Counted from the stretch's first letter, positions 37,601 to 47,650 are shown. The stretch is DNA of 64,000 bases from Diadema setosum (GCA_033980235.1 CM067064.1:30512170-30576169); one strand, 5' to 3'. Notes: generated by a model not told the origin, from the letters alone. Translations and numbers: made by a program.

Positions 37601-40600
37601 CGGCACACCAAAACATTGCCTCCAGCAACACAAATATAAAGTATACTGTCTCTAAGGTGGGAAATTGTTAACTACGCTTATTGATATGGGATAACAGGTG
37701 TCATTCTGTGGGTTATGATTGCAGACTTAACCCATTGCAAAGTTGTCCACCACATCTGCACTTTTGAGACGACATGCTCATAAAACCTATATGGCATTGA
37801 CAGTCTGCGTAACAGATTCAACCTCACTTCCTGCAAAGTGCATGGTAGAAACCCTCGGAAGTGGTCTGTTCCGAACAGCTTCCAGGAAATGGGCAAAGAA
37901 TGCCAATTGGGTATTGTGGTGTCCCCTGGGTAACTAGCAGTGGTCAGTGAATGTTATCACCCAATCACAGTGTGCAAAGCAGCCCAAAATAGACTGACAT
38001 CCAGATGGATTAGTGATTGAATGGAAGCAGTGGGTGGGGTTCTTCCTGCCGACCAGTCTTGAACTTCTGAAGGTAACTCCATGTTTCATTCGACAAAGAG
38101 TTGGGCAAAGGCTGATTTAAAAAGGAATTTGAAACACATTCACAGTGCTTAGGAGTTAGTCAATGATGCCACAGTATGTACAGCAACTAGTTATAGTCTG
38201 TAATTTTGTAATGACTTTTATTGAGTCATATATAAGTGAAAGAGGAAGAGAAAATTCTTATATTTCTCCTGGGTATGACAAATGATAGTTATGTGTGAGG
38301 TAGGTCACATGTCAAACAGTTCTGAAACTGGGCAGTATGGCAGTGTTGTTGAGACATGCAGTTGTTCTTGTCTTGGCTAGTCTTAGTACTTGATCAATCA
38401 TAACCCTGAATCATATTAAGGATGGATGGATGGATTGATGGATGGATTAATGGCTGGATGGATAGATGGAGGGATAGATGGATGGTTAGATGGATGAATA
38501 GATGTATGGATAAATGAATAGATAGATGGATGGATAGATGAATGGACGGATAGATGGATAGGTAGATGGATGGACAGATAGATGGGTGGATACAGTAGAT
38601 GGATGGATAGATGGATAGTTGTATGGATAGATGAATGGATAAATGGATGGATAGATGAACGGATAGATGGATGGATAGATGTACTGATGGATGGATGGAT
38701 GGATGGATAGATTTGTGGAAAGATGAATGGATAGATGGATGGATAGATGGATAGATAGATGAATGGATAGATGGATAGATATATGGATGGAAAGATGTAT
38801 GGATACAGGGTAGATGATGGGTAAATCGATGGATAGATGGATGAATAGATGGGTTGATGGATGGATGGATAGATGGATGGATAAATGGATGGATAGATGA
38901 ATGGATAGATGGATGGATAAATGGATGAATGAATAGATGGGTTGATATAATATAGATGTATGCATATCATGTTATTTCCTTTTTCCTCTTCCTCTTCCTG
39001 CCTTGTGCATGTTATTACAGGGAGATGTATGGATATGCATGGAGGTGATGGATACGTGTCTAGACAAACTCTACAAGTACAGACTGAGGCCGCAACAGAT
39101 CTACATCCCAGAGAACATACTCAGCAGGATAGCATTCTCGGTAAGTCCATCAAATGCTGATAAATTTTGATATTTCACGTCATGGAAATTTTCCAATGAT
39201 TTCGTTTTTGCTTGACTGACACTCAGCTGCAAATGCAAATACAAGAATGTATTGGAGAGATACCAAGAAAGGTTCGTATACCATTGATGCACGATTATGA
39301 GCAAATTAAATTCATTGAACTGTTTCAGGATCAGTGATATCTGTAAGAGCTTCACCGAAAGTGATGCTAAGTAATTAGTACTGGCAGTTACTCCTGGATA
39401 CATTCGAGTGTGTACTCATGGCTGCTATTTGTGCATCATTTTTACATGCATAAATGTACTAATAAAATGGCAGTTAAAAGTGACAGAATGTCTACATACA
39501 GTAGAAAGTTAATGTGTCAAGAGTAGTGTGTCTGTTGCGTGCATGCCACAAGGTTTCAATGCATCGAAACAGTGATGTATTGGGTCAGAGGAAATGAAGA
39601 GGAGAAATCTCATCCTGTATCAGTAGACCAAAATTCATAAATGTCCGTATTTTCTCCCAAGAACAATTTTTGACAGACGTGTTTGTGGTATGTAATAAGT
39701 GGACTATGTTTTTGTATCTCCTCCGCAGATACGATTGTAAGTTCTGTCTGTTTCTAGATATTTGAGAGAAATGAAAAGGAGTAAAAATGTTGAGTACTAA
39801 ACGAATTTAGAGCTGCTCAACACCTATATCACACACAACTTTGCTTATTAGTTCAACGCTCTTAACTCTTACAATATTAACTTGATTGATGTGTCTGACA
39901 TTTTTGTCGAAATTGCCACCAATTTACTTCTCTAATCTTTTTCTGTTTTCATACAAAGCGACAAAATACCATAAAGCAATTTTCCATTAAAATGTGAGCT
40001 ATTGCCACTGTGATCTAGCAATGCGCATGGTTGTATGCTTGTATTTACAGATAGTGAAAGCGTTACAATACTTGCAGAGTAAACTCAATGTCATCCACCG
40101 GGACGTCAAACCGTCCAACGTCCTTGCCAACCGCAATGGCAAGATCAAACTTTGCGACTTTGGCATCAGCGGGCAGCTGGTAAACTCTCTGGCCAAGACG
40201 CAGGATGCGGGCAGCAAGCAGTACATGGCTGTGAGTTTGGAAGGGTTAGAACCGTCGGGGGTGGGGGCAGAGTCAATGTTATTTGTTTGTTTGTATGCAT
40301 GTTTCATTCATCTTTTAGTTGGTAGGTCTTCTGAGTTGCCTAGCATTTTCATGGAACAAGAAAGTTCATAGTAATTCTGAGCCAGAGGCTCCATTAGCAT
40401 TGAAATAATGCACACCCCCTTTGTCCAGCATCCGATTGCAAATTTCTTCAGGAATGTTTCATATTTTCATCGTCATACTTACAGCTCATCATCAGATTTC
40501 AACCAAATTCCCTAGGGGGTCACATGTTGGGACAATGGACACAGGGTGACTCAAATGTAGCATATGATCTGAAGGGGCAGAGCTGCAGAGAGATGTTTTG

Positions 40601-43600
40601 CTGTAGAAATTTTATGTATCATATTTCCTCTTTATAAGCAGTAACAAGTATCTCTACAGGTGAAAACAGATGTACAACAAGTGTAGTTACCTTTCCTGAT
40701 GAAGAAGAATGATTGTACTTAAGGGCCCTTAAGAGGTTTTGTTACAGTTTAGGAAGTGTGGGGATGCGAAGGAGAAGCTTTACCTAACACTGGAGCTCGG
40801 TTAAGCATAGATTGAAAGATTTAATCAGTAAATCTTTGCATTACCATAAAATCTGATCATTGTAAAGAATTTCTATTTGTTTGCATTTGTGTTCAGCTAA
40901 AATCTGCTGCTACTGATTTAACACACACACACAATATTGATTTGTGCAGTATTTAGATATGAAAACCAAAAGACAATGAAAATGAGGGGGAAAATCCAGA
41001 GTGATTTGCGCTGTCCACAAATCATTCCAAGCTTTACCATACAGACAAGGTGTTTTTGTCATGCAAATCTCCTTGGGACGAAATATTGAAACAAACCGCT
41101 GAAGTAGACCTTCTTTGTCATTCATGTGCATTATTTTTGTTTATGTTGATTTGAATCCTTTCCCAACAGCCCGAGAGAATAGATCCAGAAAGGAGCTCAA
41201 TGGGCTACGACGTGAAGTCAGATGTATGGAGTTTTGGCATCTCAATGGTAAGAGAGAAATTGCTGCAATATTCAACAGCTGAATACCAGACCAGCTCATC
41301 CAAAGTGAATTAAGTCCACCTAGCATTAGTGGCGGTATCTTAGTCAAACCTCACTCAAGAATGTATGAAAAATTGATATATGGAAAATTAGTTTATATGA
41401 AGGTGAATAAATGTCAAGTCAATTATGAAAAGTCAGTATATTACAAGTTAATATATGACAAGTCAATATAAGACAAGTAAAATATGAAAAAAACATTTGG
41501 TGATTATATGATGAAAATTTAGTGTTGCTTTTTGCACAAATTTATACCTCAGTGTAAGTCAATTTGCAGATGCAGAGTTGACTGTGCCAAGAGCAATGGA
41601 CTCCAGAAAATATTGATGAGGAACCAATAGATGTGATTGGGTGATGGGAGTGTCACTTCTACATTCATATTTTCTTGAAGCAGATTAATCTAGGTCTGAG
41701 CGTAAAATTGTGATTTCTGCACACTTTCGAAAATGAAATTACAAGCTTGGGTGTCTTGGTATGATGGGTGATGGGCAGAGATTTACCTCCGGGGCTGAAA
41801 TTAGAGATTGCCTCAGGATCTGTTGTCCTGTGAGAAATTACCCACGAACGTTTAATGCTGCTTTTATTATCCTAGGGGAGAATTGTCTGGAGATAATTAT
41901 CCTCAGAGAGATTTGTCCGCAGGGTTGATTTGTTCTGGTGCTAGGTATCTAAAGCAAGGGTTGATCATGCCTTCAGACAACGCCCATCATAACAAAGTCC
42001 TTGGGATGGGCAGTTTTCTTTCGTTATGTCAAAATTTCGTTAAAGCTTAAACAATAAAGTATATAAGGATATATAGATAATAATTTTGGGACCTGAATTG
42101 TTACTTCATTGTAACAAAGATTCGTTCCAACAGTGTTCATTATAACAGCAGTGCACTGTACAATTTGAAACCACATCATAAACTATATAGTCTCTGTAAT
42201 GGGTTTATTTTCTTTTCTTGTGCTTTGTCTTCAACTGATGTCTGCTGCAGATTGAAATTGCAAACAACGCCTACCCATATGAGAGGTGGGGCAACATGTT
42301 CCAGCAACTCAAACAGGTGGTCCACGGCCCCTCCCCAACCCTGCCGGAGGAGAAGTTCTCAACAGAGATGAATAACTTTGTCAACCAATGGTAACTATGG
42401 AAACGCATTATCATAAATGATGGCGCCAAGAATCCTCTGAAATCCTAGTGCTGCACTCTCTGATATAAATTTGGACTGGAAAACTTTTAGAATACATCAA
42501 CGACAGTGTATACACACGGTGGTATTGTGGATAAGTCTTTAGATTGATATTCAGGTGATCCCATTTTTGAACTCTGCCTGATGTGTACATTTTGGGTCAA
42601 GAGGGACTCCTTAAGGTGTGATTTCACGGAGCACACGAACGATTTGCGAAGGACGCGAATGGCGAAATCCAGCATTCGTATTTTAGTCTGCAAAAGATCA
42701 CCAAACGAACGTGAGGGTTCGGAAACGTCATCAATTGTTCGCGAATGTCGTTTTTACTTCGGCGAGAATTTCAAAAAAGTTTGAAATTTTTTGCGAACCT
42801 TTTCCGCACACTTGGTCGTGATTTCCTCTTGAATTGTTCTCGAAAGTGTCTTTAAAGCCCCGTCATATGCGCAAGACCTTCGCAAGATACGCGCGATATT
42901 CGCAAAATGTTAGTGAAACCCCAAACAGACTCCGAATCTTTGGAGAATGTCTCGCTTATGTTACGCGAAATCTGCAAAGTTTTTCCGATCATTTTACGAC
43001 GTAATCGCAAACTGTTCGCGTACCTTTTGAGACACTCGCGCGAACGTTTAGCGCATGTTTGGGGGATGTATGACCTATACGTTTTCTACAAATAAAAATC
43101 GTAGCATACATCTAAACATCAAAGATATATTAACAACTACAGTAACAGAAAAAAATTAAAGACTAGCAAAGAGAAAAAAGTGTTTGATATACAAAAAAAA
43201 AATTGCAGAATACACTTAAAATTAATCTAAAGTATGTAAAATTTCATTTGAACTATAGAGATTATGTGTTGGAGGAACTGCAAAAAAAAATCAAATGCTT
43301 TACTAGTGGAGATAGGTCCTAGGAAAAAAATGTAGGAAAGCACACAATAGAGAAATGAGAGAAAAAGAAAGGAGAAATAGAGGAAAGAAAAAAAAATCAG
43401 CTCAAGACAGCTTCCACCTCCCCTTGGGTACATTTTCTCCCATGATTATTGAAAATGTTTCGTTGTTCGCATTTCCGTCACGTGTTCTTCGTGTAGGTAA
43501 GATGCTGTACTTTAGCAATGATACACACGACATTCGCACATACGTCGTGGAAACTTCGCACAAATTGCGCAAGAGTAGTTTTCGGCTTCATTGTCGGAAC

Positions 43601-45170
43601 ACATTCGGAGAAAAACTTTTCCGAATGTTGGATTTTGTCATTCGCATCCTTCGCAAATCGTTTGCGTGCTCTGTGAAATCACACCTAGTCAAGATGTATT
43701 GCCCACAATAATGTTCCTTGGCGATTTTCACATGAAAGCACATGGGTAGCTATCAGTGACAGGGTGATAGTTATTGCAGGTCCCTCAAAGAGAATTGTGC
43801 CCACACTGTAGAGGTTTTCTTAAAGTGATTAAGACCACATTGTGGTCATCATCATGATCATATTATCATCATCGTCGCCATCATGGATCATCGTCATCGT
43901 CATCATCATCATCATCATAAATCATCATCATCATCATCACCATCATCACCATCATCATCATCATCATCACCATCATCAATGTCATCATCATCATCATCAT
44001 CATAAATCATCATCATCATTGTCATAATCATCATCATCACCATCATCATAATTATTATCATCAAAAAGGAAAAATGGATATTAGTCTGGGTGCCAGAGGC
44101 TGAACCTTGTTTTACCGTCCACCCAATGTTTTTTAATGGTTTAACCCTATTTCGGGGGTGCTGAATCCGAATCTGGATGATGCAACTCTTGCATCCTTGA
44201 GGATTTTGAGATATTCAAGATGGCCGCCAAAATGGCCGCCCGAACTGGAAATTCCCACGTATTTCCTTCTAAATGGTGAGATATTGAAAACAATTCATGG
44301 TTTTACCCTATTTCGAGTGTGCTGAATCGGAATCTGGATGATGCAACTCTTGCATCCTTGAGGGTTTTGAGATATTCAAGATGGCCGCCAAAATGGCCGC
44401 CAAAACCGAAAATTCCCACGTATTTCCTTCTAAATGGTGTGAAATTGAAAACAGTTGATAATTCTATCCTATTTGGAAGGTGCTGAATCCGAATATGGAT
44501 GATGCAACTCATGCATCCATTAAGTTTTTGAGATATTCAAGATGGCCGCCAAAATGGCCGCGCCAATTAAAACCGGAAATTCCCATGTATTTCCTTCTAA
44601 ATTGTGAGAAATTGAAAACAATTGATGGTTTTACCCTATTTCGAGGGTGCTGAAACCGAAACTGGATGATGCAACTCTTGCATCCATGAAGTTTTTGAGA
44701 TATTCAAGGTGGCCGCCAAAATGGCCGCCAATTAAAAACGGGAATTCCCACGTATTTCCTTCTTAATGGTGAGATATGGAAAACATATCATATTGTGATA
44801 GTGATGTAGAGAAGTGTACTGAAATTACCCAATATTACCTGTCTTAATCCATGAGCAGTTGTAATCTCTTCATCCATGAACACTCAAATTGGTTATTTGG
44901 TTTATATTGATGGTCTTGATGACATTGTTGAAGACACGAGTGGGACATTTTTATAGTTATGCTTCAATTTTTTTTTTCAATTATGATGTAACATTATATA
45001 TGTGTATGCATATATATAATATATTATAAAAGTCGCTTTGGCACCCAAACTATATGTGATAGACATTGGTTCGTGAACAGTAGAGCTCTGTGTGTATCAG
45101 TTTTTGTAGCCGTCAGTAATGTAAACTTTAAATTTTGTTTAGGATTATATGAGATTGCACACACACACAA

Positions 45171-45202
<32 letters not shown>

Positions 45203-46298
45203 ACATACATACACACACACACACACACTCAAGTCCCATCTTTGTGTCCAACTCTTCAGACAGATTTTCATATTCATGTGGTAAGAACCTTTGCTATGCT
45301 GTAGATTGATTGAAAGATCAACTGTTGCATGTAATTTTATTTTTTTGCCCCTCCTTCTTTCTTCTTTGCAGTTTAAACAAGTCATACACAGAAAGACCAT
45401 CATATAAAAGATTACTGGTGAGTCCGTACTGTAAATTTTCAAAACACTGTTTTTGTTTTGTTTTTGTGACTCTATCCTCATTTGAGGAGATCAGTGATAG
45501 AAAAACTATTTGAAAATCTCAATGTCAGTAGGGATTGCTTGGTGGAGCTGAATGTGAGGAATATGACATGAGTCTCCCTGAGGTGTTACGTACTGAAATT
45601 ACGTATTTTGAAATACCATGAAACTTTATGATTGGAATTTGGTTAACTAGGGCAATGATTTGTTTCACCAAAAGAGTGAATTTTAGCATACATCTATTTC
45701 CCTTGTTTCTACTAAAATACATTGTAGTGTTAAAAATTATGCATACAGTGTATTTCATGTCACACCATAAGTACACTTTAAGTCGAGACTCAGGTTTAGT
45801 GAGGTGGTGAGACTTAGAAGGGCAAAACTTGTTTAAAATCCCTTGAGAGCTAGGAATTTCAAGGAAAATCTCTGTTGTAAATGCCCATACTTGGTACGGA
45901 TCAAAAAAAAAAAAAAAGAAAGAAAGAAAGAAAAAGAAAAAGAAAAAACTACTACCATTTATACAAATGTATAATGTACATTGAGACGTGGAAGACTTGT
46001 TTCTCAAGAGCTGCCATGTTGGAACCCCCTCCAAAGAAAAGAGCCAACTTCAAGCATTAATCCCATTTACCGAAAAGAGCTGCTATCACCCTTTGCATGT
46101 TAGATGCGTTCCACCACCTGGGCAATCGCATCAAATGGCTTACCCTAATCCTCCTCTTGTATTGTGTCCCGTGTGTTTTGTGTCTCTATGCAGGAGCATG
46201 AGTTCATCAAGATGCACGCAATCGTGACGGAGGAGGACGTGGCCGCGTTCATCACGCCGATTTTAGACGCGGAGCTCCCGGCTGCGGCGACGAGTTAA
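28670..46298 (+). CDS. MAP2K6/MAP2K3-like: MAP kinase kinase, MKK3/MKK6 type (p38 activator), complete 10-exon coding region
   Basis: Join 28670-28682, 30770-30839, 32647-32809, 34894-35013, 39021-39140, 40051-40230, 41170-41247, 42251-42390, 45372-45417, 46194-46298: 1035 nt, 344 residues plus TAA. Every intron is GT-AG and the frame is kept throughout. The family is a dual-specificity kinase phosphorylating Thr and Tyr in the p38 activation loop, in the cytoplasm and nucleus. Visible landmarks: a basic N-terminal docking motif ending KLRF (12-15), glycine loop GRGAYG (60-65), catalytic Lys82, HRDVKPSN (178-185, Asp180), DFG (198-200), activation-loop SLAKT with phospho-acceptors Ser208 and Thr212, APE (222-224) and a C-terminal tail where the MAP3K-docking DVD region lies. 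Length fits human MKK6 (334) and MKK3 (347). The SxAKT loop and overall similarity exclude MEK1/2, MKK4 and MKK7. Invertebrates usually keep one gene ancestral to MKK3 and MKK6, so I do not choose between them. No disabling change is seen. Confidence 0.97.
28683..30769 (+). other. MKK3/6 intron 1 (between coding exons 1 and 2)
   Basis: A 2.1-kb AT-rich intron. A diverged copy of a short TIR element with tttcgcgag-type motifs lies near 30095-30300 and resembles the clearer copy at 36175-36395. No other coding signal is seen. Confidence 0.75.
30095..30300. mobile_element. Degraded MITE, same family as 36175-36395
   Basis: The stretch ttttcgcgagggtttagttt followed by ttcgtgaattttgcaaatc aligns with ttttcgcgaatttcgcgag in the 36.2-kb element. 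Termini are not clear, so limits are approximate. Confidence 0.4.
30770..30839 (+). CDS. MKK3/6 coding exon 2: p38 docking segment
   Basis: The exon is bounded by ttacag and gtgagt. It encodes residues 5-27 and most of Lys28. Basic residues (Lys4, Arg5, Lys7, Lys9, Lys12) are followed by Leu13-Arg-Phe15, matching the D-motif pattern of basic cluster plus hydrophobic-x-hydrophobic by which MKKs hold p38. The rest is an acidic/proline-containing linker. Low similarity to vertebrate N-termini is normal for this segment. Confidence 0.88.
30840..32646 (+). other. MKK3/6 intron 2
   Basis: A 1.8-kb intron. It holds a C-run followed by CAACAC repeats (about 32079-32108) and, near 32450-32515, a fragment (ttgacttgtaattgacat ... 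gctaagggtaag) shared with the repeat family at 18.07-18.63 kb. The short open frames across 31.8-32.4 kb are low-complexity and are not taken as genes. Confidence 0.75.
32647..32809 (+). CDS. MKK3/6 coding exon 3: start of kinase domain
   Basis: The acceptor is ttggcag and the donor gtaagg. The exon encodes residues 28-82: a linker, the first beta strand, the ATP-clamping glycine loop GRGAYG (60-65) with Val67, and the AVK motif whose Lys82 binds ATP phosphates. It ends exactly after Lys82 in phase 0. The GC-rich third positions contrast with the AT-rich introns. Confidence 0.97.
32810..34893 (+). other. MKK3/6 intron 3
   Basis: A 2.1-kb intron with a (CAC/ATC)n array at 33424-33556, a short (GT)n at about 34125-34150 and otherwise unremarkable AT-rich sequence. 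Confidence 0.75.
33424..33556. repeat. Trinucleotide (CAC/ATC)n microsatellite
   Basis: Imperfect accatcacc-type trinucleotides run for about 130 bp inside intron 3. On the minus strand this gives a Met/Val-rich open frame, which is an artefact. Confidence 0.85.
34894..35013 (+). CDS. MKK3/6 coding exon 4: alpha-C helix
   Basis: Forty codons, phase 0 at both ends, residues 83-122. It starts KMRAQVNS and ends in FYGALFQE, matching the MKK3/6 segment around helix C, including the acidic Asp99 in the position other kinases fill with Glu. The acceptor gtccgacag is preceded by a weak pyrimidine tract. An open frame runs into the upstream intron, but it has no homology and is not needed. Confidence 0.96.
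35530..36172. repeat. Long imperfect (GATA/GACA)n array
   Basis: About 640 bp of gatagata and gatagacaga units. Read on the minus strand it yields long Ser/Ile/Tyr/Leu frames (up to 311 codons including flanks), which are repeat artefacts. Confidence 0.95.
36175..36396. mobile_element. Short MITE with cgcgaaat motifs
   Basis: The left end tactgtatgcgcccaatatt is an imperfect inverse of the right end, whose reverse complement begins tactgtaaacgctatatatt. The interior repeats tttcgcgaa words. At about 220 bp with no coding capacity, it fits a non-autonomous DNA transposon. The GATA array abuts its left end directly. Confidence 0.7.
37240..37990 (+). mobile_element. Degraded tRNA-derived SINE, second copy
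   Basis: The B-box-like GGTTCAAGACC lies at 37378-37388, and tgtagttgagagtgcatctg (from about 37251) resembles the A-box region of the copy at 23.8 kb. Downstream, ctgtcc...ggacataaaatgaaggtct matches ctgtcc...ggacattaaattgaggtct in that copy. The tail near 37885-37955 (ccctgggtaactagcagtgg) matches ccctgggtgactagtagtag. Extra sequence interrupts it, so limits are approximate. Confidence 0.6.
38419..38955. repeat. Long imperfect (GGAT/GATA)n array
   Basis: Roughly 540 bp of ggatggatagat variants end 65 bases before coding exon 5. Minus-strand open frames rich in Ser/Ile/His/Pro are repeat artefacts. Confidence 0.95.
39021..39140 (+). CDS. MKK3/6 coding exon 5: hinge and helix D
   Basis: Forty codons, phase 0 at both ends, residues 123-162, between ttattacag and gtaagt. 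It begins [11 protein letters not shown], the strand-5/hinge segment typical of MKK3/6 (Met129 at the gatekeeper position, Glu130 hinge). Helix D and the start of helix E follow. It lies just downstream of a long GGAT-type microsatellite. Confidence 0.96.
39141..40050 (+). other. MKK3/6 intron 5
   Basis: A 0.9-kb AT-rich intron; no repeat or coding signal noticed. Confidence 0.8.
40051..40230 (+). CDS. MKK3/6 coding exon 6: catalytic and activation loops
   Basis: Sixty codons, residues 163-222. It carries HRDVKPSN (catalytic base Asp180, metal-binding Asn185), DFG (Asp198) and the activation segment with Ser208 and Thr212 in SLAKT, the two residues phosphorylated by upstream MAP3Ks. The loop continues as DAGSKQYMA; human MKK6 has Cys and Pro at the Ser217 and Gln219 positions. 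Acceptor tttacag; donor gtgagt. Confidence 0.98.
40231..41169 (+). other. MKK3/6 intron 6
   Basis: A 0.9-kb AT-rich intron; nothing distinctive apart from a short ACAC run near 40921. Confidence 0.8.
41170..41247 (+). CDS. MKK3/6 coding exon 7: APE motif and helix F
   Basis: Twenty-six codons, residues 223-248, between cccaacag and gtaaga. Pro223-Glu224 complete the APE motif begun by Ala222 in the previous exon. [11 protein letters not shown] contains the invariant helix-F Asp240 and Gly245. Confidence 0.97.
41248..42250 (+). other. MKK3/6 intron 7
   Basis: A 1.0-kb intron. Near 41365-41490 a loosely repeated aatatgaaaagtcaatata word occurs several times. About 41965-42160 carries a degraded TIR element ending tataacagcagtgcactgta. 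Confidence 0.75.
41965..42160. mobile_element. Degraded TIR element (gttataac family)
   Basis: Its right end cattataacagcagtgcact resembles the termini of the nested element at 51819-51992. The interior has tttcgttatgtc and cattgtaacaaa words. The left end is uncertain. Confidence 0.4.
42251..42390 (+). CDS. MKK3/6 coding exon 8: C-lobe helices
   Basis: 140 nt, residues 249-294 plus two bases of Cys295, between ctgctgcag and gtaact. It includes YPYERWG and FQQLKQVV, closely matching the MKK3/6 C-lobe, followed by a PSPTLP substrate-site segment. Confidence 0.97.
42614..43686. mobile_element. 1.07-kb foldback element with ttcgcaa words
   Basis: The left end aggtgtgatttcacggagca and the reverse complement of the right end, aggtgtgatttcacagagca, continue to match for about 57 bp with roughly six mismatches. 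The interior repeats short near-palindromes such as ttcgcgaa, ttgcgaa and ttcgcaaa. No transposase frame is seen, so it is a non-autonomous MITE or foldback element. Target duplication is unclear. Confidence 0.85.
43849..44062. repeat. (ATC)n microsatellite
   Basis: About 210 bp of imperfect atcatc trinucleotides with occasional gtc and acc variants. The + strand poly-His frame is an artefact. Confidence 0.9.
44100..44780. repeat. Four-copy ~161-bp tandem repeat with atggccgcc motifs
   Basis: The landmark gctgaa before tggatgatgcaact recurs at 44160, 44321, 44482 and 44649, giving spacings of 161, 161 and 167. Each unit contains aagatggccgccaaaatggc (aaggtggccg in the last unit). The array continues on both sides with partial units. 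Confidence 0.92.
45157..45230. repeat. (CA)n microsatellite
   Basis: A slightly interrupted CA repeat in intron 8, shortly before coding exon 9. Confidence 0.9.
45372..45417 (+). CDS. MKK3/6 coding exon 9: subdomain XI
   Basis: A small 46-nt exon between tttgcag and gtgagt, completing Cys295 and encoding [15 protein letters not shown] to Leu310. Arg303 is the conserved subdomain-XI arginine that stabilises the C-lobe. It was found by frame continuity and homology, since it is too short to stand out as an open frame. Confidence 0.94.
45418..46193 (+). other. MKK3/6 intron 9
   Basis: A 0.78-kb intron with an (A/AAAG)n purine tract at 45903-45948; otherwise plain. Confidence 0.8.
46194..46298 (+). 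CDS. MKK3/6 terminal coding exon
   Basis: The acceptor ctatgcag leads into [20 protein letters not shown] and on to the TAA at 46296-46298, residues 311-344. The segment corresponds to the C-terminal helix and DVD docking region that binds MAP3Ks in MKK3/6 and related kinases. The last residues are Ala-rich and not conserved. The exon is strongly GC-biased. Confidence 0.96.
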   Translation, partial: EHEFIKMHAIVTEEDVAAFITPILDAELPAAATS

Positions 46299-47650
46299 CG
46301 CAAGCTCCCCCGCCGGCCCTCGCCCGCCCCTTCTCTCTCTTTCTTACCTCATCCAATCCCCTTCACGTTTCACTTCCCGTAGCGATCTTAGTATGAGGCG
46401 TGGGGGGAGGGTGCGCGCGGACTATCAATTGGCCCTCCCCCCGCCCCCTTTAGCTTTTCGTTAGAAGCGGGAGTTTGGATGTCACGAGCGGAGTACCTTC
46501 CAAGGGATGTCAGAGAGAAACATGCTGCACACAAAAAAAAGGATAGAGGAGAACAAGCTGGATGGTGGAACTTTACTTCCTGCATGAGATGGATTCACAT
46601 CTCTGACAGTATCAGTCGGTTAATTCCCCTCCCCCACCCCCACCCCCCTCCTATCCCCTGGCTTGTCAGGACCGCAACTGCACTAGAAGATTTTTTGAAA
46701 TCAAATGAAAAACTGGTGACTACTTTTCTCTCCTTCTTTTTTTGTCTGATAAGCTTCTTTTTCTTCTCCTCCATCGTTTTTGGTGGCCATATGTGACTGG
46801 GGTGCACTATGCAGTTTGTAACAACAAGGTTTTAATGCCCAGCAGTCATGATTTAGACACTAAATTGTAATCTGCAATTGCGCATCATCTGACTAATTTT
46901 TTTTCGTTTGCAATTGACTTGTCATTTTGAGCAGAACAGTTATGTTCAAACAGACAAGTATGTTGTGAGATACGACAACCCCCATATGGTTTCTGTTTAT
47001 CCTCCAATTTAATCAGATATACCAGATTGTACCATGTAGGCACATAGTTTGGTGGTGCCATATTTAAAGAAGTGTGTATGTGCTTCATGATAAAAGACTT
47101 AATGTGTGTTATGGACTTCAGTTGATCTGACGTCAACACTGTGACCTTTGTCCCAAAATTCTGAATCCTGCTGGCGCGTTGTCTTGTCAGGATTCTTATT
47201 TGAACAACTAGAATTTATTGCCAAAATTTTAAACATTGTTGAAGGTTTTAATGTCGAAATACTTCTTCATCCACCCAACCTGCGAAAATATCAGGCACCC
47301 CAAAATTGTCATTAATTTTGGGGTTTTTTTTAATTAATTATTTTTAGGGCATTTCCTTTTGCACTAGCTCTGAAATGATCCATGACCTCAAGGCTTTTTA
47401 TTATGAGGGTTATGAATCTGATGGTGTTCAGGGATTTTTCAAGAACACAACAGCCTTTATTTGTGCCAACTTTGGTGGCTGTCCAAAGCATCCCGTATGA
47501 GAATTCAGCTATTGATTAGATGCCATTTTGAATGAAAGTTTGTTTATTTGTTGTCGTCGTTGTTGTTGTTGTTTTTTTCTCCTGGAGTGTGTGCCATTTA
47601 TTATATGTATGTGTATATATCTGAAAAAAGAATAAACTCTTTCTTTCATT
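46299..47650 (+). other. MKK3/6 3' untranslated region
   Basis: AATAAA lies at 47631-47636 and a GT-rich stretch (gtgtgtat, near 47656) follows about 20 bases later. This is the normal arrangement of a poly(A) signal and downstream element, giving a 3' UTR near 1.35 kb. Another AATAAA at 48818 could give a longer form. The first 200 bases are C-rich; the rest is AT-rich with no open frame of note. Confidence 0.65.
47631..47636 (+). terminator. Poly(A) signal AATAAA of the MKK3/6 gene
   Basis: This canonical hexamer lies 1.33 kb after the stop codon with a GT-rich element downstream. It is the first well-placed signal after the stop. Confidence 0.6.

Larger units (their letters stand above)
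35014..39020 (+). other. MKK3/6 intron 4, microsatellite- and transposon-rich
   Basis: At 4.0 kb this is the longest intron between coding exons. In order it contains a poly-C/poly-A tract (35040-35075), a GATA-type array (35530-36172), a MITE (36175-36395), a degraded tRNA-type SINE (about 37240-37990) and a GGAT-type array (38419-38955). No coding exon is missing here: the flanking exons join in phase at Glu122/Gly123. Confidence 0.8.
42391..45371 (+). other. MKK3/6 intron 8, repeat-loaded
   Basis: At 3.0 kb it is almost filled by a 1.07-kb foldback element (42614-43686), an (ATC)n array (43849-44062), a four-copy 161-bp tandem repeat (44100-44780) and a CA repeat (45157-45230). Confidence 0.8.

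Noticed and set aside
38416..38970. 184- and 159-codon minus-strand frames rich in Ser, Ile, Pro and His
   Set aside because: These are artefacts of the GGAT-type microsatellite in intron 4.
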